In this document: piece by piece, positions 53,294 to 61,204 of the stretch
How positions within the stretch are numbered: the first letter of the stretch is position 1
How the letters are laid out: each line of letters opens with the position of its first letter
NCBI GenBank assembly: GCA_964577205.1
Contig: CAZNYG010000001.1
Coordinates: 58,541-122,540 of the forward strand
Length of the DNA stretch: 64,000 bases
Origin: CAZNYG01 sp964577205
GTDB lineage: Bacteria > Elusimicrobiota > Endomicrobiia > Endomicrobiales > CAIRNS01
Direction of reading: 5' to 3'
Notes under the pieces: model-generated
Seen by the model: only the letters and a program-made list of their open reading frames with translations
The model's database searches: none
What the model was told of the DNA's origin: nothing
Translations under genes and position numbers: made by a program

Positions 53294-53348
53294 TATTTGC
53301 AGTAAAGAGAGGAAAAAACGACAGCCGTATCGGGTGTGCTTTGAATGT

Positions 53349-53585
53349 TCAGGCTTTCAGAGAAATTGTAAAAGAATGGCCTTCTTCCACCAGGTCAATT
53401 TTATCTTCCCGCGCCAGCCATCCAAGCGCCAGGAACATAATACTGTTCGATATCGATAGAGCGCTCTTCAGCCTGAGCGCGCTGGTAGCGCCGTGAGCGT
53501 GCAGATGCTCCCATATCTGGCCAGCGGTATTACCTATGGTCTGCTGCATTATAGTAGGCATAGCAATAGGGCCGGGACAGTGCAT
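53349..53585 (-). CDS. Small winged-helix protein (DUF2582-like)
   Basis: 78 residues from the ATG at 53583-53585, six bases after GGAG. The core GNTAGQIWEHLHAHGATSA ... MFLALGWLAREDKI matches the short winged helix-turn-helix DUF2582 family. It lies 13 bp after accB. DNA binding is expected from the fold; target unknown. Alternative starts at 53561 and 53549 would shorten only the non-conserved head. Confidence 0.8.
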   Translation of the reverse strand: MHCPGPIAMPTIMQQTIGNTAGQIWEHLHAHGATSALRLKSALSISNSIMFLALGWLAREDKIDLVEEGHSFTISLKA

Positions 53586-53598
53586 GATGTCTCCAGCG

Positions 53599-54069
53599 TT
53601 ACGCTCGTTCAATAATAAACAAGTCTTGTCCGGCACTGATGGGTTTCCCGTTTTCAACCAGTATCTTTGCAATTTTCATACGAGCGTCTGATTTGATCTC
53701 ATTCATCACCTTCATCGCTTCAACGATGCAAAGCGTCTTGCCCGTATCAACGATGTCCCCCTCCTTGACGAACGGAGGGGAACTTGGGGACGCGGCGCGG
53801 TAAAAAACACCCATGATGGGCGACTGCACGCGTTCTCCCGGGACCTCGAGCTCTATCACGGCTTCCGGAGCTTGAACCCCCGCCGGCTGCGCCGCGGGAG
53901 CGTGGTGGTATGCCGCGGGAACCGCCTTGCCCTTGCGCTTGAGGTGTATATAGGTCTCATTCTCCCTGATCTCAAGCTCTTCTATCTTCTCGTTCTTCAT
54001 CAGATCGTACAACTTGACGATCTGTTGTTTCAGCGGATTCTCAGCCATCGTGTCATTTCCATTTTTCAT
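53599..54069 (-). CDS. accB: Acetyl-CoA carboxylase biotin carboxyl carrier protein
   Basis: 156 residues from the ATG at 54067-54069, with GGTGGAG eleven bases upstream; an in-frame GTG at 54081 and ATG at 54048 are alternatives. N-terminal helix, Ala/Pro hinge, and a biotinyl domain with the signature CIVEAMKVMNEI, Lys120 being biotinylated. accC, normally next, is absent; the DUF2582-like gene follows instead. Confidence 0.95.
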   Translation of the reverse strand: MKNGNDTMAENPLKQQIVKLYDLMKNEKIEELEIRENETYIHLKRKGKAVPAAYHHAPAAQPAGVQAPEAVIELEVPGERVQSPIMGVFYRAASPSSPPFVKEGDIVDTGKTLCIVEAMKVMNEIKSDARMKIAKILVENGKPISAGQDLFIIERA

Positions 54070-54111
54070 GCGATAGATCACTCCACCGGTGGTTTATGGG
54101 ACCCTGGATGA

Positions 54112-56184
54112 CTATTTTTTCATTTGAAGGACTGCTTTGCGGCTGAGGTTTACGCGTCCCTGGTTGTCTATTTCAACGACCTTCACAGTGACCTCATCGC
54201 CTTCTTTTACAGCGTCTTCAACTTTGCGGACATGCTCTTCGGCCAGCTGTGAAATGTGCACCAGACCTTCCTTGCCGGGAAGTATCTCCACGAAGGCGCC
54301 GAAATTCATGAGGCGCGTGACCCTGCCTTTGTATATCTTGCCGACTTCAACTTCAGCGGTTATTTCCTCCACCATCGCGCGGCAGGCTTCAACGGCATTT
54401 TTGTCCGCGCTGCTGATGAACACCCTTCCGTCGTCCTCGATCTCGATCTCCGCCCCCGTCCCTTCCTGTATGCGGCGGATATTCTTTCCTCCCGGACCAA
54501 TCAGTTCGCCGATCTTTGACTGAGGGATCATCAGCGTCACCATTCGCGGAGCGAAATCCGACAGGTCGCCGCGCGGCGTTGAAAGCGCCTTCTCCATCAG
54601 GTCCAATATATGCATTCTTCCCTGGCGGGCCTGTTCCAGCGCCTGAGCCATGATCTCCGGACTGAGCCCGGCTATCTTGATATCCATCTGAAGGGCGGTA
54701 ATGCCCTTGCGTGTTCCCGCCACTTTGAAATCCATGTCGCCCAGATGGTCTTCCATGCCCATGATGTCTGAAAGGATCGCAAATTTACTTCCTTCCATGA
54801 CCAGTCCCATGGCAATGCCCGCGCATCCCGCTTTCATCGGAATGCCGGCGTCGAACATCGACAGTGAGCCGCCGCATACCGATGCCATGGATGAAGATCC
54901 GTTGGACTCAAGGATATCGGACACGACACGGATGGTGTAAGGGAATTCGTCTTCGGTGGGAATAAGCGGCAAAAGAGCCCGGCGGGCTAACGCGCCATGG
55001 CCTATTTCTCTGCGGCTTTGTCCGCGTTCGGGTTTGGGCTCGCCGGTGGCAAATCCGGGGAAATTGTAGTTGAGCAGGAAACGCTCTTTATATTCCCCCC
55101 CGAGTTCGTCCATTATCTGCTTGTCGCCGGGATTTCCCAGTGTTACCGTCGCGAGCGCCTGAGTCTGCCCGCGGGTGAAAAGCGCTGATCCATGTGTCCG
55201 GGGCAATACGCCGGTCTCACAGGTGATCGGCCGGATCTCAGTATACCCGCGGCCGTCGGAACGCACCTTTTTATTCAGAATGAGGCTTCGTGCCGCGCGG
55301 TAAAACACATCTTCCATCACCGCGGCGATACAGGATTCCTGTTCCGGATATTTCTCCGCGAGCAGTTTCACTGTTTCCTTCTTATATTCTCTCCACGCGT
55401 TCTCGCGGGCGCTTTTTTCCTTAGTTGCCACGATCGCGTCAACGCGGGCGGCCGTCATGGCCTCAACTTCGTTTTTCATGGCCAGATCGACGTCCGAAGT
55501 CGGCGCGGCCATCTTCTCTCTGCCGCTCAAGGTCTTCTGGAATTCGCAGATCTTTTTGATCTCCTGATGGGCAAGGTTCAACGCCGCCACCATATCCGCC
55601 TCGGTAAGTTCATGCGCGCCGGCTTCAACCATGGATACGCCTTCGGCCGTGCCGCTGACGGTCAGATCAAGATCGCTGAGTTTCAGTTCCGGGATGGTCG
55701 GATTTATGACGAGGGCGCCGTTGACCCGGCCGACACGGACGTTCGCTATAGGCGTGCTGAAAGGAGCCTCGGAAAGCATAAGAGCGACCGATGTGCCTAT
55801 AATACTGAGCGTATCGGTGTCGTTCTCCCCGTCATAAGACAGTACCAGCGCCGAGATCTGCACTTCATTATGAAAATTCTCCGGGAACATCGGACGGACG
55901 CTCCGGTCGATGAGACGGCTTCTCAAAATCTCATTATCGCGGGCGCGCCCCTCGCGCTTGAAAAATCCGCCCGGTATCTTTCCCGCCGCGTACGTCCTTT
56001 CGCGGTAATCTACGGTCAGCGGAAGAAAATCGCAATTCGCTTTTGGCTCTTTTCCCACCACGGCATTAACGAGCACCACAGTGTCGCCCATGCGCATCAA
56101 CGCGGAACCGCTGGCCTGTTTGGCCATCCTGCCTGTCTCAATGATGATCTTTTTTCCTGCCACTTCGATCGTTTTCGTTTCCAT
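54112..56184 (-). CDS. pnp: Polyribonucleotide nucleotidyltransferase
   Basis: 690 residues. Two RNase PH domains with the linking helical domain (VRSDGRGYTEIRPITCETGV starts the second), FATGEPKPERGQSRREIGHG, then a KH domain (IGPGGKNIRRIQEGTGAEIE) and an S1 domain (GRVTRLMNFGAFVEILPGKE). The PNPase phosphorolytic site residues SDIMGMEDHLGDMDFKVAGT are intact. It degrades RNA 3' to 5'. It follows rpsO after 254 bp with hairpins, as in many bacteria. Confidence 0.98.
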   Translation of the reverse strand: METKTIEVAGKKIIIETGRMAKQASGSALMRMGDTVVLVNAVVGKEPKANCDFLPLTVDYRERTYAAGKIPGGFFKREGRARDNEILRSRLIDRSVRPMFPENFHNEVQISALVLSYDGENDTDTLSIIGTSVALMLSEAPFSTPIANVRVGRVNGALVINPTIPELKLSDLDLTVSGTAEGVSMVEAGAHELTEADMVAALNLAHQEIKKICEFQKTLSGREKMAAPTSDVDLAMKNEVEAMTAARVDAIVATKEKSARENAWREYKKETVKLLAEKYPEQESCIAAVMEDVFYRAARSLILNKKVRSDGRGYTEIRPITCETGVLPRTHGSALFTRGQTQALATVTLGNPGDKQIMDELGGEYKERFLLNYNFPGFATGEPKPERGQSRREIGHGALARRALLPLIPTEDEFPYTIRVVSDILESNGSSSMASVCGGSLSMFDAGIPMKAGCAGIAMGLVMEGSKFAILSDIMGMEDHLGDMDFKVAGTRKGITALQMDIKIAGLSPEIMAQALEQARQGRMHILDLMEKALSTPRGDLSDFAPRMVTLMIPQSKIGELIGPGGKNIRRIQEGTGAEIEIEDDGRVFISSADKNAVEACRAMVEEITAEVEVGKIYKGRVTRLMNFGAFVEILPGKEGLVHISQLAEEHVRKVEDAVKEGDEVTVKVVEIDNQGRVNLSRKAVLQMKK

Positions 56185-56226
56185 GATTAATTAAAGCTCC
56201 CTTTCGGGACAAAAATACAAAAGATC

Positions 56227-56287
56227 CAGAAAAACCCGCTCAGAGACATATCCCGGGCCCGCAGGAGCCATCTTTCGGGGTTTTCTG
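56227..56287 (-). promoter_or_regulatory. Hairpin in the pnp leader, possible RNase III site
   Basis: CAGAAAAACCCG (56227-56238) and CGGGGTTTTCTG (56276-56287) pair over 12 positions with one mismatch, enclosing a GC-rich loop of 37 nt. In enterobacteria a hairpin at this place is cut by RNase III and mediates pnp self-control. Here the role is inferred from position. Confidence 0.45.
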
Positions 56288-56336
56288 CATCCTTTGTATT
56301 CTTGAACCGTTTTAGTTTTTTTCTGCATTCGACTTT

Positions 56337-56360
56337 CCCGGACCGCCGCGCGGATCCGGG
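56337..56360 (-). other. Hairpin after rpsO
   Basis: CCCGGA/TCCGGG arms (56337-56342, 56355-56360) about 80 bp after the rpsO stop. There is no T-run on the minus strand, so it may be a stability element or weak terminator. Confidence 0.4.
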
Positions 56361-56438
56361 AGTTCTGGTTTACCCGGCACAGGGCATCGTTCAGCGCCCC
56401 CCCGGCCTGCTGACGAATACCCGATGCGTTACATGCCG

Positions 56439-56699
56439 CTATTTGCGCAGTTCCAATTTCTCGATAAGCTCTTTGTATTTCGTGCGGTTGTGCTTTTTAA
56501 TGTACTCCAGAAGGCTGCGGCGCTGGCCGATCAGCTTGAGGAACCCGAAGCGCGAAGCGAAGTCCTTGGGGAATTTCTTGAAATGCTCGTTGAGATAATT
56601 GATGCGGCCGGTCAGAAGCGCGATCTGCACTTCGGGCGAACCGGTATCGGTTTCGTGCGTTTTGTAGCTTTCCACTACTGATCTCTTATTGAACTCCAT
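56439..56699 (-). CDS. rpsO: 30S ribosomal protein S15
   Basis: 86 residues, typical. Motifs: [20 protein letters not shown] and [13 protein letters not shown]. It binds the 16S central domain. The start is preceded by GGGAGG. The leader holds a GGTG/CACC dyad (56717-56732); S15 represses its own mRNA in several bacteria by unrelated folds, so this may be relevant. Confidence 0.98.
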   Translation of the reverse strand: MEFNKRSVVESYKTHETDTGSPEVQIALLTGRINYLNEHFKKFPKDFASRFGFLKLIGQRRSLLEYIKKHNRTKYKELIEKLELRK

Positions 56700-56757
56700 T
56701 TACGACTACCTCCCTGGGTGACCTGGGCCACCTCGAGTGTTCAACTTCATTTCGCTC

Positions 56758-56786
56758 ATTATACTTTATTTTTCATGGAAAGTAAA
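56758..56786 (-). promoter_or_regulatory. Promoter of rpsO-pnp
   Basis: On the minus strand TTTACT (56781-56786), 17-bp spacer, TATAAT (56758-56763). It lies between the decayed EF-G-like gene and rpsO. Confidence 0.8.
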
Positions 56787-56813
56787 CCCATCGACACCCA
56801 TCGGCCCCGCGGG

Positions 56814-57986
56814 CTAAGCCTCGCTCCCGGCATGCGCCTTCTGATAATCCTGAATGAGCGGCTGGGCCCGGTCGGGCGGAACATCTTCGTAATGCCCGTG
56901 AACCATCGTGAACCTGCCCGTTCCCCGGGTCAATGACCTGAGTTCCGTGGCATAGTTAAATATCTCGCCAAGGGGCACGTACGCGCGGACCACTTCTTTC
57001 CTGCCTTTCTTGTCCATCCCGAGGACTTTACCCCGCCGCGCGGTCAGATCCCCCAGGATCGGCCCGGTATACTCATCCCCCGCGGTGACCGTAACTTCCA
57101 TTATCGGTTCGAGCAGCTGCGGGCTGGCACCGGCCACGCATTTGCGCAGAGCCATGGCGCCGGCGATCACGCCCTGGCCCATGGCCTCGCGCACTCCTTT
57201 CTCGATAGCGGGCTTTGATCTTCTTTGCCAGGATCTCAAGCTGAAGCGAGCCCAGCCCCGCCAGTATCATTTCGTGCGTCTCCGCGCTGAACCGGTGCTG
57301 TACCGAGGGATCCTCAAGGGTCAAAGCGGCCAGGGCGGCGCCTATCTTTTCATCGTCATTCTTCGAAGCGGCGACAATAGAACGCTCATAGATGCTCACG
57401 GGGAAATCGATGCGCCTCAACGCGGGACATCTTCGTCGGGGACACGCTCCTCCAGCAGGCTTACTTCACGCTTCAACATTCCGTTCTCATACTCAGGGAC
57501 ATCGATATCGATGATCTCGCGCCCAAGCCTTTCCTGCAGTTCATGGTAGACGCTGTTAAAATCTGCGGCGCCTTTGTCCATTTTATTTAGGAAAACAACG
57601 ACCGGCACTTTTTTTTCGTGCAGGAATTCCCAGCAGCTTTCAGCCGCTGGGCTTATACCCCCGGCGCCGCTTATGACCAGGACGGCGGCGTCCACAGCCG
57701 CCAGTCCCGCCCGCATGTCGCCTTCGAAATCCGCGTATCCGGGCGTGTCGATGATGTTGATCTTTTTTCCTTTGTATTCCAGGTGGGAGACAGAAAGATG
57801 GACCGACATTCCCCGCTCGCGTTCTTCGTCGGTATGATCGCTGGCGGTGGTGCCTTCTTCGACCGTTCCCCGGCGCGGCACCGCTCCCGCGCGGAACAAC
57901 ATTGATTCCAACAACGTCGTCTTGCCTTCTCCCTGAGGGCCGACAAGGCAGATGTTACGCAGATCCTGTGACGCATACCTGTTCAT
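56814..57986 (-). pseudogene. Elongation factor G-like GTPase gene with deletions and frameshifts
   Basis: About 390 codons in three frames instead of about 680-700. From the start (57986, after GGGGAGG): a G domain with VGPQGEGKTTLLE, DTPGYADF and NKMD, cut off after about 190 residues by a stop at 57417; then domain III in a second frame (RRIDFPVSIYERS ... ILAGLGSLQLEIL); then part of domain IV and domain V in a third frame (KPAIEKGVREAMGQG ... RSLTRGTGRFTMVHGHYED). The end of the G domain, domain II and most of domain IV are missing. It resembles the EF-G2/EF-G-like group. Pseudogene or misassembly; the three deletion joints are described in the findings. Confidence 0.85.
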
Positions 57987-58023
57987 ACGGATCATCCTCC
58001 CCAAAAGAATGCCGGATGCGCGC

Positions 58024-58911
58024 TTATCCTGCCGTCAACAGCACGCGAGCGGCGGCCACATCGCGGGCGATCTGCCGCTTGAGCGCGGCCGTATTCCTGA
58101 ACTTTTTTTCTTTTCGCAGCCGCGCCACCAGGTGCACCCGTACGCGGCCGCCCTGCCATTGCCCCTTAAAATCGATCAGGTGAACTTCAGGTATTATCTC
58201 CCCCTTGGCCTCGAACGTCCGGCGCGCCCCTATAAAAAGCACCCCGGGCAGGAGCCGGTCAGTTTCCACCAGAGCGGCAAATATGCCGCGCGGCAGCAAT
58301 TTGTCCTGCTCCGGACGGATATTGATGGTGGGAAATCCCAGCGTCTTCCCGACGCCGCGTCCGGCAATGTGATCCCCCTCGATGGCATACCAGCGTCCAA
58401 GCAGCCGGTTTGCCGCGGCAATGTTCCCCTCGATGAGAAGCCGCCGGATACGTGACGATGAGATTATTTCGCCGCCGAACCGGCGTGTCTCGATGACATC
58501 GACTTTGATACCGTGTTCCGGGCAATGGCGGCGGAGCCACGCGGGCGTCCCTTCGCGGTTATGGCCGAAAGTGAAGTTTTCGCCGATGACAATGTGGCGC
58601 GCGTGAATGCGGCCGCGAAGGACCGTGTTAAAAAATGTGAGCGCCGGCATGGCAATGATCGAGGGCTGTACCGGAACGACCATTATTTCGTTGACGTTAG
58701 AGTTGCTCAAAAGGGATAGTTTTTCATTCAGGGGGGTAAGGAGGCCGGGCACGTGCCGGACAGGGCGTTCAAGGGTGACGATGACGCTGGAAAGGCGCGA
58801 TCCTTCCGCCGCTTCGCGCAACCGCTGTATCAACAGCTGATGGCCGCGATGCACGCCGTCAAATGTCCCCATTGTGACCGCGGCATTCACGTGCGTCTTC
58901 GTTTTGGGCAT
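58024..58911 (-). CDS. ribF: Bifunctional riboflavin kinase/FAD synthetase
   Basis: 295 residues. FAD synthetase half with TMGTFDGVHRGHQLL, GENFTFGHNREG and ISSSRIRRLL; riboflavin kinase half with GDHIAGRGVGKTLGFPTINI and PEVHLIDFKGQW. It makes FMN and FAD. It lies 12 bp after truB, so no FMN riboswitch has room. No other riboflavin genes are near. Confidence 0.97.
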   Translation of the reverse strand: MPKTKTHVNAAVTMGTFDGVHRGHQLLIQRLREAAEGSRLSSVIVTLERPVRHVPGLLTPLNEKLSLLSNSNVNEIMVVPVQPSIIAMPALTFFNTVLRGRIHARHIVIGENFTFGHNREGTPAWLRRHCPEHGIKVDVIETRRFGGEIISSSRIRRLLIEGNIAAANRLLGRWYAIEGDHIAGRGVGKTLGFPTINIRPEQDKLLPRGIFAALVETDRLLPGVLFIGARRTFEAKGEIIPEVHLIDFKGQWQGGRVRVHLVARLRKEKKFRNTAALKRQIARDVAAARVLLTAG

Positions 58912-58923
58912 GGAGTGTGTTAT

Positions 58924-59775
58924 CTACTTGCGGGCCGGTTCTTCTTTGAACAATGCCTTCCCCAGGAGTTCGGCACAGTTCATGGCCCTCAGGGCTTTGC
59001 CGTCAACAGCCGTCGACAGATCGAAGTTCCCCACCTTTTCCCGGCACAGATAGGCCATCGTGGCGCCGCAACCGAGAGCGGCACCGATATCTTCGCACAA
59101 TGTCCGGATGTATGTCCCACGCGAGCATTCGACACGCAGTTCAAGCATCGTATCCTGAAGCGAAAGGAGATCGATCCTGTACACCTTTATCGTCCGGGGT
59201 TGGCGCTCTACGGTTTCGCCTTTGCGCGCCATCTCATAAAGCCTGCGCCCGCGGTGTTTCAGCGCCGAGAACATTGGCGGCACCTGCTGAATGGTACCGG
59301 TGAACTTTTTCAGCACCGATCTTATGCGGCGCTCAGCGCTCCTTTCCCCGGGTTTGAACAGCGACAGGATCATACCCATGATCCCCCGCGGGCGAAGCGC
59401 CGCCACGCGGGAAAGGCAGGAAAGGACCTCTTCACGCTGCCTTTTTGTAACGATCTTTCCCGTTGTATCGCCCGTATTAGTTGTCATCCCCAGCTGCATG
59501 CGGACACGGTAAGTCTTTGTCCCTGACATATACACGCTCTGCCGGCGGGTGGCCTTGCCGAAAACAATGACAAGGACCCCTTCCGCCATGGGATCCAGCG
59601 TTCCGCAGTGGCCCGCCCGCCTTACTCCAAGTATCCCTCTAACCTGCCTGACCATGCCGAACGAGGATACGCCGGACGGTTTATGAATGTTGAGCACGCC
59701 CGAGACATCCCGGAACTGGCGTGTTCCGCCAGGACGGGGTTGACGTCGGGGCTGGGGGTTAGTCCTGTTAGTCAT
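58924..59775 (-). CDS. truB: tRNA pseudouridine-55 synthase
   Basis: 283 residues. Catalytic Asp61 in GHCGTLDPMAEGVL; HKPSGVSSF at the start of the fold; QVPPMFSALKHRGRRLYEMA; CSRGTYIRTL. Compared with the family, an extra basic stretch of about 25 residues lies near residue 125 (RGIMGMILSLFKPGERSAER). The N-terminal 20 residues are Arg/Pro-rich. It overlaps nrnA by 4 nt. Confidence 0.96.
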   Translation of the reverse strand: MTNRTNPQPRRQPRPGGTRQFRDVSGVLNIHKPSGVSSFGMVRQVRGILGVRRAGHCGTLDPMAEGVLVIVFGKATRRQSVYMSGTKTYRVRMQLGMTTNTGDTTGKIVTKRQREEVLSCLSRVAALRPRGIMGMILSLFKPGERSAERRIRSVLKKFTGTIQQVPPMFSALKHRGRRLYEMARKGETVERQPRTIKVYRIDLLSLQDTMLELRVECSRGTYIRTLCEDIGAALGCGATMAYLCREKVGNFDLSTAVDGKALRAMNCAELLGKALFKEEPARK

Positions 59776-60749
59776 AGCGAATTAAGTTCCCCTATATGGT
59801 TAAGGACCCGTTTACGCGCCTGGTCAAGCGTTCCGGTAAGAGTACACCCAGCCGCTCCGCGGTGGCCTCCCCCTCCGAAATGGCGCGCGACGCTGTTTAC
59901 ATCAAATTTGTTCCGCGATCTGAAACTGACCTTTATCGTTCCATCTTTGTTCTCTTCTCTGAAAAGGATGCCGACCTGAACGCCGGTGATCATCATCGTA
60001 TGGTTGATGATACCTTCGGTCTCAATGGCCGAAGAACCGGTGCGCCGATACATGGTACGGGTGATCGACATTGTGCTTACTTTCCCGTCATGCTCGATGC
60101 GCAGCGTTTCAAGCGCCGCGCCCAGGAGAAGTTTCGAGCTGAGCGTTCCCTGCGCGTAAATGCATTCGTACATCTTCTCCGGCACGACACCGGCTTCAAG
60201 AAGTTCCGCCGACATCCGCAAAGACGCGGGGGTCGTGTTCGCCTGCTGGAATTTCCCCGTATCCGTTACCAGTCCCGTATAAAGGCCTTCCGCCTCGCGC
60301 TTCGTCAGCCTGACCTTCATCGTGCGGAACAGGTCGAAAAGTATCTCGGCGGTTGAAGACGCCTCAGGTCGGATATAGTTCAAGTCCGCGAAACAACGGT
60401 AATGCGCGTGATGATCAATGTTGACCATCGTTTTCGCCTGGCCGGCGGTGATCAGGCTGCCCATCCGTTCCAGCCCTGAACATTCCAGGATGATCGCGCA
60501 GTCAAACGCGCCGCGAACGGTATCGCGGACGGGTATCCGCCGCGCGCCTGATAAAAACAGCAGATTATCGGGAACCTGTTCTTTGGAATAGATGCATGGA
60601 TGCTTGCCAAGGCGCTTCAGCACCGAAGCGAGAGCCAGAGCCGAGCCGACGGTATCGCCGTCCGGTTTAACATGGCCGGCAATAAAGAAGGTCTGTGACC
60701 GGCGGATCGCCGCCGCTATGTGAGAGAGTGAGGACTTGCAGTGTGCCAT
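59772..60749 (-). CDS. nrnA: DHH-family nanoRNase/pAp phosphatase
   Basis: 325 residues from the ATG at 60747-60749; a longer open frame overlaps rbfA. DHH domain: AGHVKPDGDTVGSALAL, the DHH motif in VNIDHHAHYRCF, and GLVTDTGKF; DHHA1 domain with GGGGHRGAAGC. NrnA degrades 2-5-nt RNAs and pAp. It often sits between rbfA and truB, as here. Confidence 0.95.
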   Translation of the reverse strand: MAHCKSSLSHIAAAIRRSQTFFIAGHVKPDGDTVGSALALASVLKRLGKHPCIYSKEQVPDNLLFLSGARRIPVRDTVRGAFDCAIILECSGLERMGSLITAGQAKTMVNIDHHAHYRCFADLNYIRPEASSTAEILFDLFRTMKVRLTKREAEGLYTGLVTDTGKFQQANTTPASLRMSAELLEAGVVPEKMYECIYAQGTLSSKLLLGAALETLRIEHDGKVSTMSITRTMYRRTGSSAIETEGIINHTMMITGVQVGILFREENKDGTIKVSFRSRNKFDVNSVARHFGGGGHRGAAGCTLTGTLDQARKRVLNHIGELNSL

Positions 60750-60774
60750 TAAATAGAGATCGCCTGAAAAACCT

Positions 60775-61143
60775 TCATTCCTTATGATCCGTTCCTGTCC
60801 CTTCCTCATTAATTCGTTCGAGGATCTCGAAAATCCTGCCGGCTTTGCGCGGCGTTTCGTCAAACTCAAAAAAAAGCTCCGGAACCCTGCGAAGTTTGAC
60901 CCGGTGTGCCAGCTGATGGCGTATCTCAGGCAGGCTTTTTTTCAGTACCGCGGAAGTCCTTTCGGTATCTTCATCGGTACCAATGACCGAAAAGAAAACA
61001 CGCGCGCTTAGAAGATCGTCGGATAGTTTGACCCCCGTTATGGTGACGAAGCCAATGCCCGGCTGTTTGATCTCCTGAACGATACCCGCTATTTCACGCT
61101 GAATGAGCTCCCCCACCCTTTGCGACCGCTTATAACTTAACAT
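60775..61143 (-). CDS. rbfA: Ribosome-binding factor A
   Basis: 122 residues, KH-like fold. Motifs: RVGELIQREIAGIVQEIK, VTITGVKLSDDLLSARVFFS, and RVPELFFEFDETP. RbfA matures the 30S subunit. It lies 61 bp after infB. Confidence 0.97.
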   Translation of the reverse strand: MLSYKRSQRVGELIQREIAGIVQEIKQPGIGFVTITGVKLSDDLLSARVFFSVIGTDEDTERTSAVLKKSLPEIRHQLAHRVKLRRVPELFFEFDETPRKAGRIFEILERINEEGTGTDHKE

Positions 61144-61204
61144 GGGGACCTCAGAGAAATTTTAATCGAAAATTTAAAAATGGAATTTGAAATCTTCAAT
61201 GCCG

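Noticed and set aside
53599..54069. accBC operon
   Set aside because: accC is not adjacent; the next gene is a small winged-helix protein and then ftsK.
55192..56190. 332-codon open frame on the plus strand
   Set aside because: Antisense to pnp, which is fully conserved on the minus strand.
58912..58923. FMN riboswitch before ribF
   Set aside because: Only 12 bp separate truB and ribF, too little for the element.
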